Origin: Reticulitermes lucifugus
Lineage: Eukaryota > Arthropoda > Insecta > Blattodea > Rhinotermitidae
Assembly (NCBI GenBank): GCA_026260175.1
Contig: JAKCWW010000616.1
Coordinates: forward strand, 36,734 to 100,733
Length of the DNA: 64,000 bases
Direction of reading: 5' to 3'
Positions 48,701 through 59,829 of this stretch are shown piece by piece. Under the pieces are notes generated by a model that saw nothing but the letters and a program-made list of their open reading frames with translations, searched no databases and was not told the DNA's origin. The translations under genes were made by a program, and so were the position numbers. Each line of letters begins with the position of its first letter. Positions within the stretch are counted from its first letter, which is position 1.

Positions 48701-49400
48701 CAATTTACGTGTTGTTCATTTAACTACATTCTTTAATCTTAATGACAAACATACGATCTCACGTAACAAGGTTTTTTAAGTTATATGAAATAAAGAATGT
48801 CAAATTACTAACCTTGAAGCCAGCACCCGTCTCGGTAAGCGACGTTCTCCATCGCAGTAGGCAATTGTACCTGACATCCCACACATACGAAACATCAGTC
48901 TCTGAATGTTTACGAAACATTGACCTTCCATAGGCATATAACACTAAGCGAATAAACCAGCACTGCTTAAACACGTAAGTACGGCCTCATACCTCATATC
49001 ATTGATCGCTAAAATGACAAATTCTTTAAACTAACAATAATTAATTATTAAATTCAAATATTTCCAGTATTACAAAACTCAAGGGCTATAATTACCAATA
49101 TGAAGAAGACAAATACGCACTAAAATTGGAGTTATAAAACCGGAGTAACTTACTTCTGTAAAATCAGAAATTCACAGTACCTTGGAAGAACAAGATAGAC
49201 GCGTGCTTTAGTACATCAGGTGTAATACCTGCCATTTTTAATTCATATCTATTCTTAATTATATTTAAATTACAATAGTAAAACCTTTCTATACTCCGTC
49301 ATTGTATCCATATTTTATATGTTTATTTTAATAATTGCATGACTAATATTGTAAAGGCATAAGATCTCAATCCTATATGCAAGGGTACGTTTCACTGGAC
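45780..49400. other. No gene recognised
   Basis: Longest stretch here without a recognised feature. AT-rich; frames of up to about 92 codons (46738-47016, plus) overlap minus-strand frames and show no motif. Confidence 0.4.
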
Positions 49401-49417
49401 GGCTCCTGATAAAGAAA

Positions 49418-49460
49418 GATCTGATGGTGGCTTTTTAACAAAGCCGAAACTTGTAACATG
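49418..49460 (+). ncRNA. Hammerhead-like motif, solitary
   Basis: CTGATGG (49421-49427; last A to G), stem II GGCTTT/AAAGCC with six perfect pairs, GAAA (49446-49449), C-TT-G, GTA. Stem I is not evident and there is no partner arm nearby. Confidence 0.3.
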
Positions 49461-49464
49461 GAGA

Positions 49465-50385
49465 ACTTGTGTATGTTTTATGTAAGACTGTGTTTTTGAA
49501 TATAATATAATATATATTCTTTAATTCTAGGCCTAAATCACGGATAAAAACAAATACAGGTAAACCTGTATCACATACGGGAATTACGTTTTGATCGTGT
49601 AAACTCGACCCTCCATACAATGTGCAGACGAATAGAATGTTTGTCCCAACAAGCATCTTGGGGACAGTCCAAGTTTGAAAACATTTCTGTGTTAAAACAT
49701 TCCGCTTACAAGTGGAATGATAAGTTGAAACATGAATCCACGGACATAATTGGAAGTGGGTTGAGAGTTCCACAGTATGCTGTCCATTTTACAAACGTTG
49801 CTGGCTTCTACAATTCAAGTCCTCTCCCATTATATTATACTGAGAGAAGAATTTCTTTCTCCCATTATCTTAATACCACTGTTAATTTATATTTAAATTA
49901 TAACTAGCTCCTACCTTCGGTGTCGTTTACTACATTTTTACTAGTCTGTCTTCATATAATTCGAGTTCTTATTGGCTGAATCCACGTCGTATATTAAGAA
50001 CGCGTGACACGCACGCCTAGTAACGTAGGCGACCTGGGGGAAAATAAAGCTAAAATTCGTAATATCTTTACAGATACAGACAAAATCCGCAAATTTTAGA
50101 GATGTTAAATTTATGTTCTTTCACCAAAATTATGGACTGTTTGAGGAATAGAACGTCCTTTACTGTTACTGTAGTAGACATGGTGAATTCTATTTAATGC
50201 TACACTTAAAATAAGCATGTTACGTAAAGAACCTGTCAATAGTCAACATCATACATTCCTTAGTTAGTCAATAATTATCTTTCTTTGTAACTGGTCCGGG
50301 TCCAAAGCTTCGATTGGGAAACTAATGCCAAACAGATGTAAAACTCGCAAGATTTGAGGTTTTCACGTCTATTGGTATCAAGAGC
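49465..50385. other. No gene recognised
   Basis: Unassigned sequence; the frame at 49620-49907 shows no motif. TAGGCCTA at 49528-49535. Confidence 0.4.
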
Positions 50386-50388
50386 ATG

Positions 50389-50550
50389 GTCTTCTGCAAT
50401 GTTATGCCATATAGTTTGTTAAATGGGTACCCAGTGTTTCCGAGGAACATCCTGCTTTCTCATTCAAGATAGAAGACTGACGCTTAAAGATGGAGAAAGC
50501 CATTTCGTCCGGATCGACCGTACCCATCTACCAAATCATTCAGCAGTACG
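50389..50550. repeat. Palindromic repeat, class 2, copy G
   Basis: The left arm is GTCTTCTGCAATGTTATGCC, ATATAGTTTG, ACCCAGTGTTTCCGAGGAAC. The right arm is eroded: CGTCCGGATCGACCGTACCC, ATCTACCAAATCATTCAGCA. The left arm matches copy C. Confidence 0.5.
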
Positions 50551-50554
50551 GTAA

Positions 50555-51235
50555 AGAATACCATATTCTTAAAACTTACGAACATTTTCTTCGCATTGGT
50601 ACCTGCAACTCCAAATTCGTTCTCAAAGCTGCGAAAAGCGACTATTGGATTCTTCATGTCTGCCCTTCTCTCCTCCTGGCCGCATGGAAAAACAAGGCTG
50701 ATGCTGAGCGGATCGCCATGAAAATTCGCATTGAGGACTTTCACTAAAATCTGTCGACAAAATCCCAGTTTTGTTAAGATCGGACAAAAATAACAGGTGC
50801 TTTGCATGAAAAACTAGGCACATTTATGAATACATCTGTTGGGAGGTTTACAATCGTTGCCGATGATAGTAATCGATAACGGGCAGAATCGATACCAGTC
50901 TGCGGTATTTCTTCATGCGATTTACATAGTGCATAATAAAAGAAAATGGCAACGTATGAACACAATAGTTAATATTTATTGATCACGACGAGAAATGTAA
51001 TACTTGGTATGTAGATAGACTAAACATATAAAACTAAATTTATGACAGATTTTACTTAAGTCGGCAATTAGAAAATATCTCGCGGGGTGATAACCTGAGG
51101 TTATGTATGACCGATAAATTTAGCAAAATCAAAGTAGATATATAAATAATAGTCAGGCAAAGAATATAATAACAGTAATAACATCCTACAATATGTGCTC
51201 AGTTGTGAACAGTAGCAAAAAGTGTGGCCACAGTG
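50555..51235. other. No gene recognised
   Basis: Unassigned DNA up to the 5' edge of the LINE. Confidence 0.4.
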
Positions 51236-52770
51236 GATTCAATAGGCCTACGCCGACGATGTTACGGTAGTAATCACCAACAAACGAGACATACAGGTAT
51301 TACATCGCGTCATCTCAATATACGAACAAGCCACGGGTGCGAGAATTAATTGGGGGAAGTCAAAGGGACTCCCAATTGGAAGATGGGATCGAAATCAACA
51401 GCTAAAAGGAATACAATATACTAATGTAGCCAACATATTAGGCATCACCATTGGAGCAGACATCCCTGCATCGATAGAGCATACTTGGACAAGGAAAATA
51501 CATCAGATTCAAGGTAGTGTACAGGACTACCACGCACGGAAATTGGACATTCAGCAACGAATATGGTCTTATAACACATGGTATCTTTCCAAACTCTGGT
51601 ATGCCGCACAAGTGCTCCCAATTACGACCCAGCACACTCAACAAATCACGACGATCTTAGTCAGATATCTTTGGAAAGGATGGATTTTTAGAGTCCCTAT
51701 TACTACATTGTACAAAAAGAGATCTGCAGGGGGATTAGGTGTAATACATATAAAGGCGAAATGTGATACACTGTACATTAATAGACTTCAACAACAGAGA
51801 CATGCCTCCAACAGTATCACAGCTCGTTGGATAACCCAATATCATGACCAATTACAAACAGACAACCCCCCCAATTGGGCGAATATACCACCCACCATAG
51901 AATACCTTAGACTGTACTTCCAAGAACAGGCGTATATACGGGAACTACAAAGCTATAACTCCAATCGCCAACAACTGCGGAAACTCTATGGAATACAGTT
52001 TCATAAACACTGTGCAAGAGCCTCGCCTTTGGAAATTAGGATACAGTCAAAATACCCTCACGTCAAATGGCCGAAAGTGTGGAGGAATATTAATCTAAAA
52101 GTCCTACCACATTATATCAAGACGATATGGTATGTAATAATTCATGACATATTACCTACTAAACACAGACTATACAAAATCAACCTGCACGCTAATGGCA
52201 AGTGCAATTATTGTCAACAAGACGACACTGTACTCCACAGATACACGACACGTACGGAAACCCACCCCATCTGGATGTGGACGCGGAAGCACATTGCTTA
52301 CTACCTACGTACTAATATTAGAGATATACCAGACGAATGGATTTGCGCCCCTGATTTTGAGTTACAACCGATACAGAGATATAATGCAACTGTCTGGATA
52401 CTGGGACAAATGCTATGCTACGTACACAATAACCACAATCTGACAATGAAGGATTATTTGGACTTTCTCAAACGAGCGCGTTGGAAAGAATATTCTCGCC
52501 CGCACGGATACCAGACATTTGGGAAATATTTGGAAGTATTGACTCCTAATGCGTCGAGATACACGTACATGTGATCACCTATTCCTCCCGTCATTTACGG
52601 CTACACACGGAACTACTGGAAGCACACTTACCAACCATCCATTCGTTATCCATATGTGTCAATACAAATATCATCCTTGAATTGTGAGTTATAAAAAGGC
52701 TATTGTAATTATTAAGTGGAAGGCAAGACTTCGGACGGAACAGATTTAATAATGAAAGTTTGTGCTACCA
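51220..52770 (+). mobile_element. 5'-truncated LINE insertion
   Basis: Covers the open reverse transcriptase end plus about 200 bases of 3' untranslated sequence. There is no clear poly-A tail or target duplication, so the outer limits are approximate. An unrelated SINE starts about 80 bases further on. Confidence 0.7.
51247..52574 (+). CDS. Tx1/L1-like LINE reverse transcriptase, 3' part, still open
   Basis: About 442 codons without a stop. The frame opens just after a TAG at 51244 and enters directly at the catalytic YADD box of the reverse transcriptase (AYADDVTVV). Next are the thumb-region motifs INWGKSKGLPIG and an ANILGITIG block, then the C-terminal domain with LDIQQRIWSYNTWYLSKLWY, RYLWKGWIFRVPITTLYKK and GGLGVIHIKAK. 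A zinc-knuckle-like CNYCQQDDTVLH lies near 52202. The last part has a WIWTR-like segment, AVWILG-like and FLKRARWKEY. The first ATG (51543) is internal; the true start was upstream and lost by 5' truncation. The protein copies its own RNA at the insertion site. Neighbours are unrelated repeats. Confidence 0.85.
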
Positions 52771-52847
52771 AGTTTCAAGCTACGAGACTGTGATAACATG
52801 TAAATCAAGACGACGGGTGCTATGTGATCATTGTAATATCTCTTGTC

Positions 52848-53035
52848 CCGATGGTGTCACTGGAATTTTTCACTGACATAATCGTTTCGGTCGCACTATG
52901 GCCCGGGGTCGACTCAGCCTCTAACAGAAATGAGTACCNNNNNNNNNNNNNNNNNNNNNNNNNNNNNNNNNNNNNNNNNNNNNNNNNNNTCAACCTCCTG
53001 GAGCCCTAAGGGCCTGTCAAGGCCTGTAATGGGAT
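52848..53035 (+). mobile_element. SINE interrupted by an assembly gap
   Basis: Starts with CCCGATGGTGTCACTGGAAT, TTTTCACTGACATAATC, so it is 5'-truncated just after the B box. GGGGTCGACTCAGCCTCTAA lies before the gap and TCAACCTCCTGGAGCCCTAA after it, the latter shared with the 32.5-kb SINE. Confidence 0.75.
52939..52989. other. Assembly gap (51 N)
   Basis: A run of unknown bases inside the SINE. Its true length is unknown; the 32.5-kb copy suggests roughly 100 bases belong here. Confidence 0.98.
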
Positions 53036-53039
53036 TGCT

Positions 53040-56000
53040 TTACCTTTATATAGTGCAGTGTTCCCATTCATGGTTCTACAGAATGTAAAGAAATAGACAA
53101 ATAAAATTTTGAAATAACAAAAAAAAAATAGTAGGCCATCTGAGAAAAGTCCAGGATGTAAGGATCCAAACGCGCCCCAGTTTTTTCGTTATACTTTATT
53201 TCCTACCTTGTTTATTCTCACCAAAGTCCAAGAATCATGCAAAACTGTAGGGGCTATTCGATGTAGATTATGGCTAAGTCAAGGTTGTCAAAAGTTTCTA
53301 CGAAGCGGCACACCAAAACATGCATTATCCCAAAGTTTTATTTATGCAAACACGTAAACATTATTTTTCACATTTCGTTATAAACATGCAAACTTTAATA
53401 TGCATTACGTTTCATATAAAGATTAACAGTACAGACGTTTTAAAAGAGAAATAAATGACAATGTAATAGAGATATAACACAGTACGATTAAAATGATTAT
53501 TCTTGGGAAAAGCAGGATGCAGAATATATGCAGATACATTAAAAACATCGACGCAGCAAAACTTTAACAATAAAACTGCGGCACAGACAGATGAGGTTAC
53601 AAGACAGAGCTACAAATCTCAAAGCTATTATAACACCTCGTGAGCTGGTGTTACATCTGAAGAAACGTGGTTGGGAAAACTAATCCAAAGACAAAGCGTA
53701 ACGTCTCAGAAGTCTTAAATCTTCAGACTATTTTTATCCAAACAGTTACGACGTATTTAAGATTCATGTAAAACTGAAAACTTTCGTGGAGAATAAAAAT
53801 TCCTTCCAAGTAAAGGGCCACATCACAACTAGATGACAAACCAAAGTTCTGGAGACCTGCTCTGTCTCCATCATTACAGCCGATGTCTACCTTGATGTTG
53901 GCGACATATGATCTCTCAGGAACATTGTTATTTAACACAACCTTAACGCGTCTGTCTCCCGAAAGGACTTCAGTGAAATCCAGATTAATTTAACAACACA
54001 AAGTTTGAGGAAATCTGAGCAAATTTACAGATGTTTTAATAAACATAAAGTTCCGGGTTTACTGAAGTCTCGTTGAGAAGTCGTAAAGATATTCACACAT
54101 AAACTAACCAGGGTCAGCGACTGAAATACTGTACTGAGGGGTGTAATTATGGTGCCGTTCGCCAAGTGTTAGTTGGTTCATAAAAGAAAAGAGATGATGT
54201 GACAGAATATTGAGGTCGAGAGTATCACACAATAGACTACGTACTTGGATGGTCTTGAGTTAAAATGTCGACACGGAGACCGGCTACCCTGATTGAGGGA
54301 TTTGTTTTATTACTCAGTCCGCCCAGACAAATTCCTACATAGAACCTAAAATCGTGTCAGGACCACTTAATTCCACACGCGTTCGAATATATTATTCGCT
54401 AATCCCATTTCGATGCCACGCCATTATAAGTTAACGAAAGTGTTGTTAAACACAAAAAAAAGTGCACGAGAAGAGTACATGTGTCTGTCCACACGACCCT
54501 TAAACAAAATAAACGATTTCTAAAAAAATCCTTACGAATACGTCTGTACGTCAATTCTACACAGAAACACGACCAAAGATAACGGTGAAGTGCGTCACTG
54601 AACATGATCTGAAGTATCTTGTGTCCTTACAATGCATGTCCTGAAGATACAACTTAATGTTATCCCCTCGTCTCATTATCGGTTGTCCAAGTGTCATTTT
54701 TCCAAGATCATTCCCTACTAAATTTGTGTGTGTGTTCCCTGTCTCCCCGTCCTACCCATAAGCGCAGAAAATTTAAGTCTTCTAGTTTTCAGTATCACAA
54801 GAAAGCAAAGTAATTATAAGAATATGACGTTTGACGCCGTCCACTGTCTGAGTTACACTCAACACACACAAAGTTTCGGAAGGCGGCTTTGCTCCCGTGA
54901 TTACGTAGATCGAGAGCCATAATTTATTTGGCCTATGTACCCCAAATTCTGCTTTCACTCCCCGATTCAAATCTGTGTCACATTTACCAAACTAAAATGT
55001 GTTTGCATCCCTTACGAAGAACGACAGAAGGAAACAAATGATTAACTTAAATTAATAATTCCACCCGTTTGGGATCATCGGTTTCTGAACTGTGATAAAA
55101 TAAGGTGTGTGAAATATTATATGATGTCCATACACTAGTTACCACTGTGCTACTACATGGACAGAGAGAATATTTTAAGAGTGCACAAAAAAAACCAACA
55201 CACAACTGACAAATTTCGTATGCCAAGAAATTCCCTTAGCCTTCTAATGGGAATGAACACAGAGTCACACAGGTAATGAAATATTCACAAACAAACTGGT
55301 TGCCTAATGTTGCCGGCTTTGGCTGTACGCAGCACGCGTAGCAGGAGAATCCTTTATGTATGCAGCCAGTTCTGGGCCGAACAAATAGCGGCTTTTAAGA
55401 CACGCCCATTCGAAGTCAATGACAGAAATCAACTGTGCATTGAATAAGATTCTGTCCGACCTTGACTACACTTGTAGCAAAATATTTTACTTGAAACAAG
55501 AAGTGTCGGCTTTAATTTCTGTCCTACTATGCCGCTATTTCAGTTTTTCAGAACTGTTCTTCTGTCGTGTGTAAATAATATATAAAAATACGTAAACAAA
55601 CCTAAGAACTTGGAATGTGGAGGGGCGGAATCCCTCCAAATATCTGTGGACTATGTAGCACAGATAAAATGCCAAAAGGTGTCACATAACGTCCGATAGC
55701 ACAATTCCAGTAAAGGTACAAACTTTAGACACGGCAAAGGATGCTTCCTGGATGAAGTCAATAATTTCGAACCTTGCCACATGTAGGTGCAACTCAGACT
55801 TAGATTAAGTAAGAAGAGAATGAAGAAAGTAACTTCATCTAAAGTTGTTGATTCTTAAGTTTTTCCTTAAAAAACAGGCACGCCTCCTCTTCTCCAGAAA
55901 ACATAAAACCAGTCCAATAATTTCAAAACGAATGTTTAAAAAATCATAAAATTTCATTTTACTGCTCGACAGATCAAACTATTACGACTTTTGTAGAGTA

Positions 56001-56420
56001 ACGTTTCACAGTCGTCAAAACAGCTAATGTTTTCTGAGAGGTAGACGTCCAACTGTCGAAGTGTGACAACGCATTTGTACATATCAGACAGCGTCCACCA
56101 AGCGTTATTTGGGGCACAAAGTCAAAAAGTAGGAGCTGAGTGCAGCGCACGACGTACCAGTAGGGATTAGGTATACTGCATACAGGCGTCATTCGATAAT
56201 CTCATCTAAAGGAAGCACTTTGAAGGACCACGCTCAGATGGGAGAAAAATCAGAAAAAGTAAAATTTAAAACCGAGTCAAGTGGAACACGACACTAATCA
56301 ATGTCAGATTTTGTCATTAGACTTAGTGTAACAATGGGATATGTTTATATCAGCGCAATAATTTTCGATTCCTCGATAGCTTAAATAATTTAATATTGTA
56401 CTTCTTCCGTGCAAATTATA
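53040..56420. other. No gene recognised
   Basis: Unassigned AT-rich sequence. A short match, CCATCTGAGAAAAGTCCAG, at 53137 resembles 1118 (CCATCTGAGAAGAGTCCAG), both after an A-run, hinting at an eroded shared repeat end. No open frame above about 75 codons. Confidence 0.4.
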
Positions 56421-56423
56421 AAC

Positions 56424-56706
56424 ATAAATAAGTTTATTGCCAACAAATTTCACTTGTGTATAAATGGATAACTACTCCTACATATTTCGGCTATTATTTA
56501 TAACCATCTTCAGGGAGCATCATTATGTACTAAAATACATATACAGCATCACCATTTACAATTGACGAAGCTACACGGTGATGCTGTATATGTCTTTTAG
56601 TATATAATGATGCACCGTAAAGACGGATATAGATAATAACCGAAATATTTAAGAGTAGTTATCTACTACTGACAAGTGCAATTTGTTGGCAATAAACTTA
56701 CTTAAC
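56424..56706. repeat. Class 1 foldback repeat, copy 5
   Basis: Left arm 56424-56553 and right arm 56577-56706, 23-base spacer. Mirrored blocks: AAGTTTATTGCCAACAAATT / AATTTGTTGGCAATAAACTT, ACATATACAGCATCACC / GGTGATGCTGTATATGT, GATAACTAC / GTAGTTATC. Confidence 0.9.
56473..56519 (-). ncRNA. Hammerhead-like motif, left arm
   Basis: Minus strand: GCTCC, CTGAAGA (56513-56507; T to A), weak stem II, GAAA (56488-56485), TAT, GTA, GGAGT. Stem I has four or five pairs. The right-arm partner near 56610-56658 is badly eroded (CCGTAAAGACGG, then CCGAAATAT). Confidence 0.35.
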
Positions 56707-56747
56707 TTAAATTGTTTACTGATTTAGTTAGGTAATTAGTTACACGC

Positions 56748-57010
56748 CGATCCCAGTGGCCGCGCGGTCTAAGGCGGGGGTCTACGGCCGCTCGCTTACT
56801 AGGATTGTGGGTTCGAATCCCACCGGGGGCATTGATGTCTGTCTCTTGTGAGTGCTGTGTGTTGTCAGGTAGAGGTCTCTGGGACGAGCTGGTCCCTCGC
56901 CCAGAGGAGTCCTACCGAGTGTGGTGTGTCTAAAAAGTGTGATAGTGAAGCCTCGAAAAATGAGGCGGCCTAGGCTCCCAAGGGGGTGTCGAGCCATTGA
57001 AAAAAAAAAT
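56748..57010 (+). mobile_element. tRNA-Leu/Ser-like SINE, plus-strand copy
   Basis: The head CCCAGTGGCCGCGCGGTCTA, AGGCG is followed by a long variable arm and the B box GGGTTCGAATCCCACCGGGG, as in a type II tRNA. The body has GTCAGGTAGAGGTCTCTG, GAGTCCTACCGAGTGTGGTG, a CCTCGAAAAATGAGG hairpin and an A-rich tail. Same family as 14086-14342. The head folds like a tRNA, but the 5' and 3' acceptor strands do not match well enough for a tRNA gene. Confidence 0.88.
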
Positions 57011-57014
57011 TAGT

Positions 57015-57840
57015 TATACTAACAGACAATTAGTTCAGTTACTTCGTCAGTCAGGATAATTACAGTAGTGACAATGAATGACTTAATTTTGTGCGTGCTC
57101 CGGAGAAACAACTCTATATCGAGACTGAATTCAATGCTTCGTTAGAACACACCTTATACCAGCAGAACGAACGATACAAACAAAAAACCAAAACAGAGCG
57201 AGATTTAAGACTGTCGCGATAGTGTTCATGAAAATTCAAGTATTACGTCATAGAACGCCGTATCGATTGGTAAATAGTTTCCGACATGGGGTGTTTACTG
57301 CCTCCATATTCAGGGATTGAGCAGTCGGTAACGTTAGCAACTATTACCAGTCGACGCAGTGTAACATCCAAAAAGACTTTATCTCCAAATGAACATTAGT
57401 TATTGATGAACTATGATGCTGTATGTGCATTGTATTATCTTCCTCAGAGTTACCTCTATAAACAAATATGCCCACCTCATGGCTGCGAGGAATACATGGC
57501 ACCTATCCTTTCTATGAGCTTCATAAAAAGACGAGATGCAGTAACCATAAAGTGACCACAAAAGATTCTCACTGACAGTAACATGTGCCACTGATTGGGC
57601 TTGAAATGTGAACAGCAGGAGGTGGGGTCCTGACCTCAGAGTCTGTCGAATTCCTGCAAGATCTACTCAGAGAAACCAGTCATCTCGTCATGATCACCGC
57701 ATTCAAGCACTCTGGAACACACACATATCTTCCAAGCATTTAATCACTATTATCTTATACATGCGTTTCCCTGTTTCAGAATGTATTACACAGATCTCCT
57801 TACTTGCCCATTTTCTACTCTATAAACGTTTATACAGCCA
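57015..57840. other. No gene recognised
   Basis: Unassigned sequence up to the 5' edge of the RTE-like remnant. Confidence 0.4.
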
Positions 57841-57845
57841 GCTCG

Positions 57846-58690
57846 ATTCTATTCACATTATACAGCAAGTGCCTTACCAAGGAAGTTCTTGAAAAGTTTG
57901 GAGAATTCAAAATAGGAAAAGAAAGTCGCACTGTGAAATATGCAGATGACCTTGTGCTACTGGCTAAGGATGAAATGGTACTACAGGGCACGATAAATAG
58001 TCTAACTGAAGTTGGAAGATGCTATGGAATGGAAATAAATGTGGAAAAACTGAGGTATTGAGAACCTTAAGGCAACAGCCTCCAATACAGATTATGACAG
58101 ATCAAAAACAGCCGGAGAATGTGGAATATTGTAACTAATTGGGTAGCATGATAACAAATGACGCAAGATGTACCAGTGAATTTAAATCTAGGATTGTCAT
58201 GGCAAAAGAAGCATTCAATAGGATAAAGACCCTTTACACCAGCAAATTGGACTTAAATTTAAGGCAGAAACTAGTGAAGTGTTACGTTTGGTGCACAGCT
58301 TTGAATAATGCTGAAACTTGGACACTCCAGAAAGCAGATTAGAAGTATCTGGACAGTTTTGAAATGTGGTACTGGAGAAGGATGGAGAAGATTAGTTGAC
58401 CGACCGTGTGAAGAATGAACAAGTATTACATAGAGTCAATGAAAAAGGAATATCCTACATACAATAAAAAGAAGCAAGACTAACTGGATTGGTCACATCT
58501 TGCGTAGGAACTGCCTTCGAAAACACGGTATTGAAGGAATGATATAGGGAAGGATAGAAGTGACGGGAAGACGTAGAAGAAGACGTAAGCAGCTACTGGA
58601 TTACCTTAAGGAAAAGAGGGGATACTGGAAATTGCAAGAGGATGGACTAGATCGCACTTTATGGAGAACTCGCTTTGGAATAGGCTATGG
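57846..58690 (+). pseudogene. RTE-like LINE reverse transcriptase, C-terminal remnant
   Basis: Starts in the middle of the polymerase domain: SILFTLYSKCLTKEVLEKFG, then the catalytic VKYADDLVLLAK (YADD near 57938), then GTINSLTEVGRCYGMEINVE. After a stop and frameshift come LGSMITNDARCTSEFKSR, KLDLNLRQKLVKCYVWCTAL and AETWTLQKAD, a stop, then WRRMEKIS. Broken GHILRRNCL-like and RTLWRTRFG-like segments lie towards 58690. Several stops and shifts mean it is dead. It keeps more of the polymerase than the minus-strand copy at 28.7 kb. 5' truncation is typical for the class. Confidence 0.85.
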
Positions 58691-58721
58691 GCCTCACATA
58701 ATACAGGCTACCTAATTATAA

Positions 58722-58795
58722 GCTGGCCGAGCGGTAAGGGGCCCACCTTCATTTCAGTAGGCGCACATACTTTAAACATCGGGAGGAGCAGTAAT
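58722..58795 (+). mobile_element. Possible tRNA-like SINE head
   Basis: AAGCTGGCCGAGCGGTAAGG resembles the start of a type II tRNA (Leu/Ser A box), followed by CATTTCAGTAGGC. No clear B box is seen before the hairpin, so this may be a fragment. Confidence 0.35.
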
Positions 58796-58800
58796 ATAGA

Positions 58801-58858
58801 GTGTATTGATGTTATCTGGACGGCAGAGTGGTCTGCCGTGCAGATAACGTCAATACAC
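58801..58858. repeat. 24-pair hairpin
   Basis: GTGTATTGATGTTATCTGGA, CGGC (58801-58824) pairs with GCCGTGCAGATAACGTCAAT, ACAC (58835-58858) with two mismatches and a ten-base loop AGAGTGGTCT. It has no T-run after it and lies next to a tRNA-like head. Confidence 0.85.
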
Positions 58859-59050
58859 CCTTCCTAGGATTGTGATTTACTACACATACTATTCGATATC
58901 CATCGGAATCAAGCACAATATTTTTATCTATATTTTAATTTTTAATATGTATTTTAAACTGTGAATTATTTTTAAAATTTAATATTTTATGTCTGTGCAT
59001 TGGTTCCAAAAACTTCTGTAATATTTCGACATATGTATTCTTTGTAATGC

Positions 59051-59096
59051 ACCTCCCTGAAGATGACCGCATGAGTGGCCGAAACATGTAGTAGGT
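59051..59096 (+). ncRNA. Hammerhead-like motif, solitary
   Basis: ACCTCC pairs with GTAGGT at five of six positions. CTGAAGA (59057-59063) has the T to A change. Stem II is ACC/GGC-type with one mismatch. GAAA (59081-59084), C-AT-G, GTA (59088-59090). No left arm is seen. Confidence 0.35.
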
Positions 59097-59198
59097 ATAC
59101 AGTGTGTATAATACACTTCCATACACTTATGTGCATCAGTTGGTTTTGATATCGTATCTAATTGCTCAGTACACGGTTATCGATCATTTAAAATTTAA

Positions 59199-59822
59199 AC
59201 AGCATCCTTTATGTACCTCAGAAGACGAAATCTGGTGTTGTTAAGGTCAGGGTAATGGGGCGGCCAAGTGGTAGAGCTGAATATGCCAACCCACTTCCGT
59301 GGAAAATTGATCCAAAAAGTCGCATCCTTAACTGCAAAGTAAAAATCTGAGAAGCTCCCTCTTGCTAGAATAGTATGTCATTCGATTCTTACAAAATCGG
59401 AGCGGCATGAAAGAATGTCACGTCACAGTAATATGTGTAGCAATCTTCTATGTCTTGGGCTTTTATACGTTGCAGCAATTGGTAGTTATAAATTTTAAAT
59501 ATTAAAAAAAAAACTCGCAGAAAGTTTTGCAACGCCGATTGTGGCATGCTTAATGTTCTGGTAGCCTGTCTTGTTGATTTTCCTAAACTGCGCGCAAAAG
59601 CCGTTTGATCTTCACTCACTTCAGCTTCAATGGCTGGTCGTTTACCGAGGATTTCCCTTTAATAATATAGCCAGCTTCATTGAAATTATGTCACTTGTAG
59701 ATGGACGTTTTCAGTGATGGTTCCCTACCGAATTCCGTACGAAATCTGCTTCCCACTTTAACCACATATTTCGCTTCGCAATACCAGGCCACAAACTTAG
59801 ATTTCTGCACTTCAGAAGCCAT
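59199..59822 (-). pseudogene. DUF4817-type transposase with internal deletion
   Basis: Starts at 59822 with MASEVQKSKFVAWYCEAKY, then VGSRFRTEFGREPSLKTSIY and an in-frame stop, then GKSS. Next, in the frame from 59619, comes STRQATRTLSMPQSALQNFL: the DUF4817 domain and second helix-turn-helix of an insect Tc1/mariner-like transposase. The central catalytic region is missing. The protein resumes with a QEGASQ segment, like QQDGAPP, then NFPRKWVG, TTWPPHYPDL and, at the left end, IKDAV. Frameshifts separate the parts. It is an internally deleted, dead copy. Terminal repeats are not visible. Confidence 0.78.
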
Positions 59823-59829
59823 TTTCTAC

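Noticed and set aside
50484-50807. Overlapping frames of 85-107 codons on both strands
   Set aside because: They overlap the right arm of palindrome copy G and have no recognisable motif.
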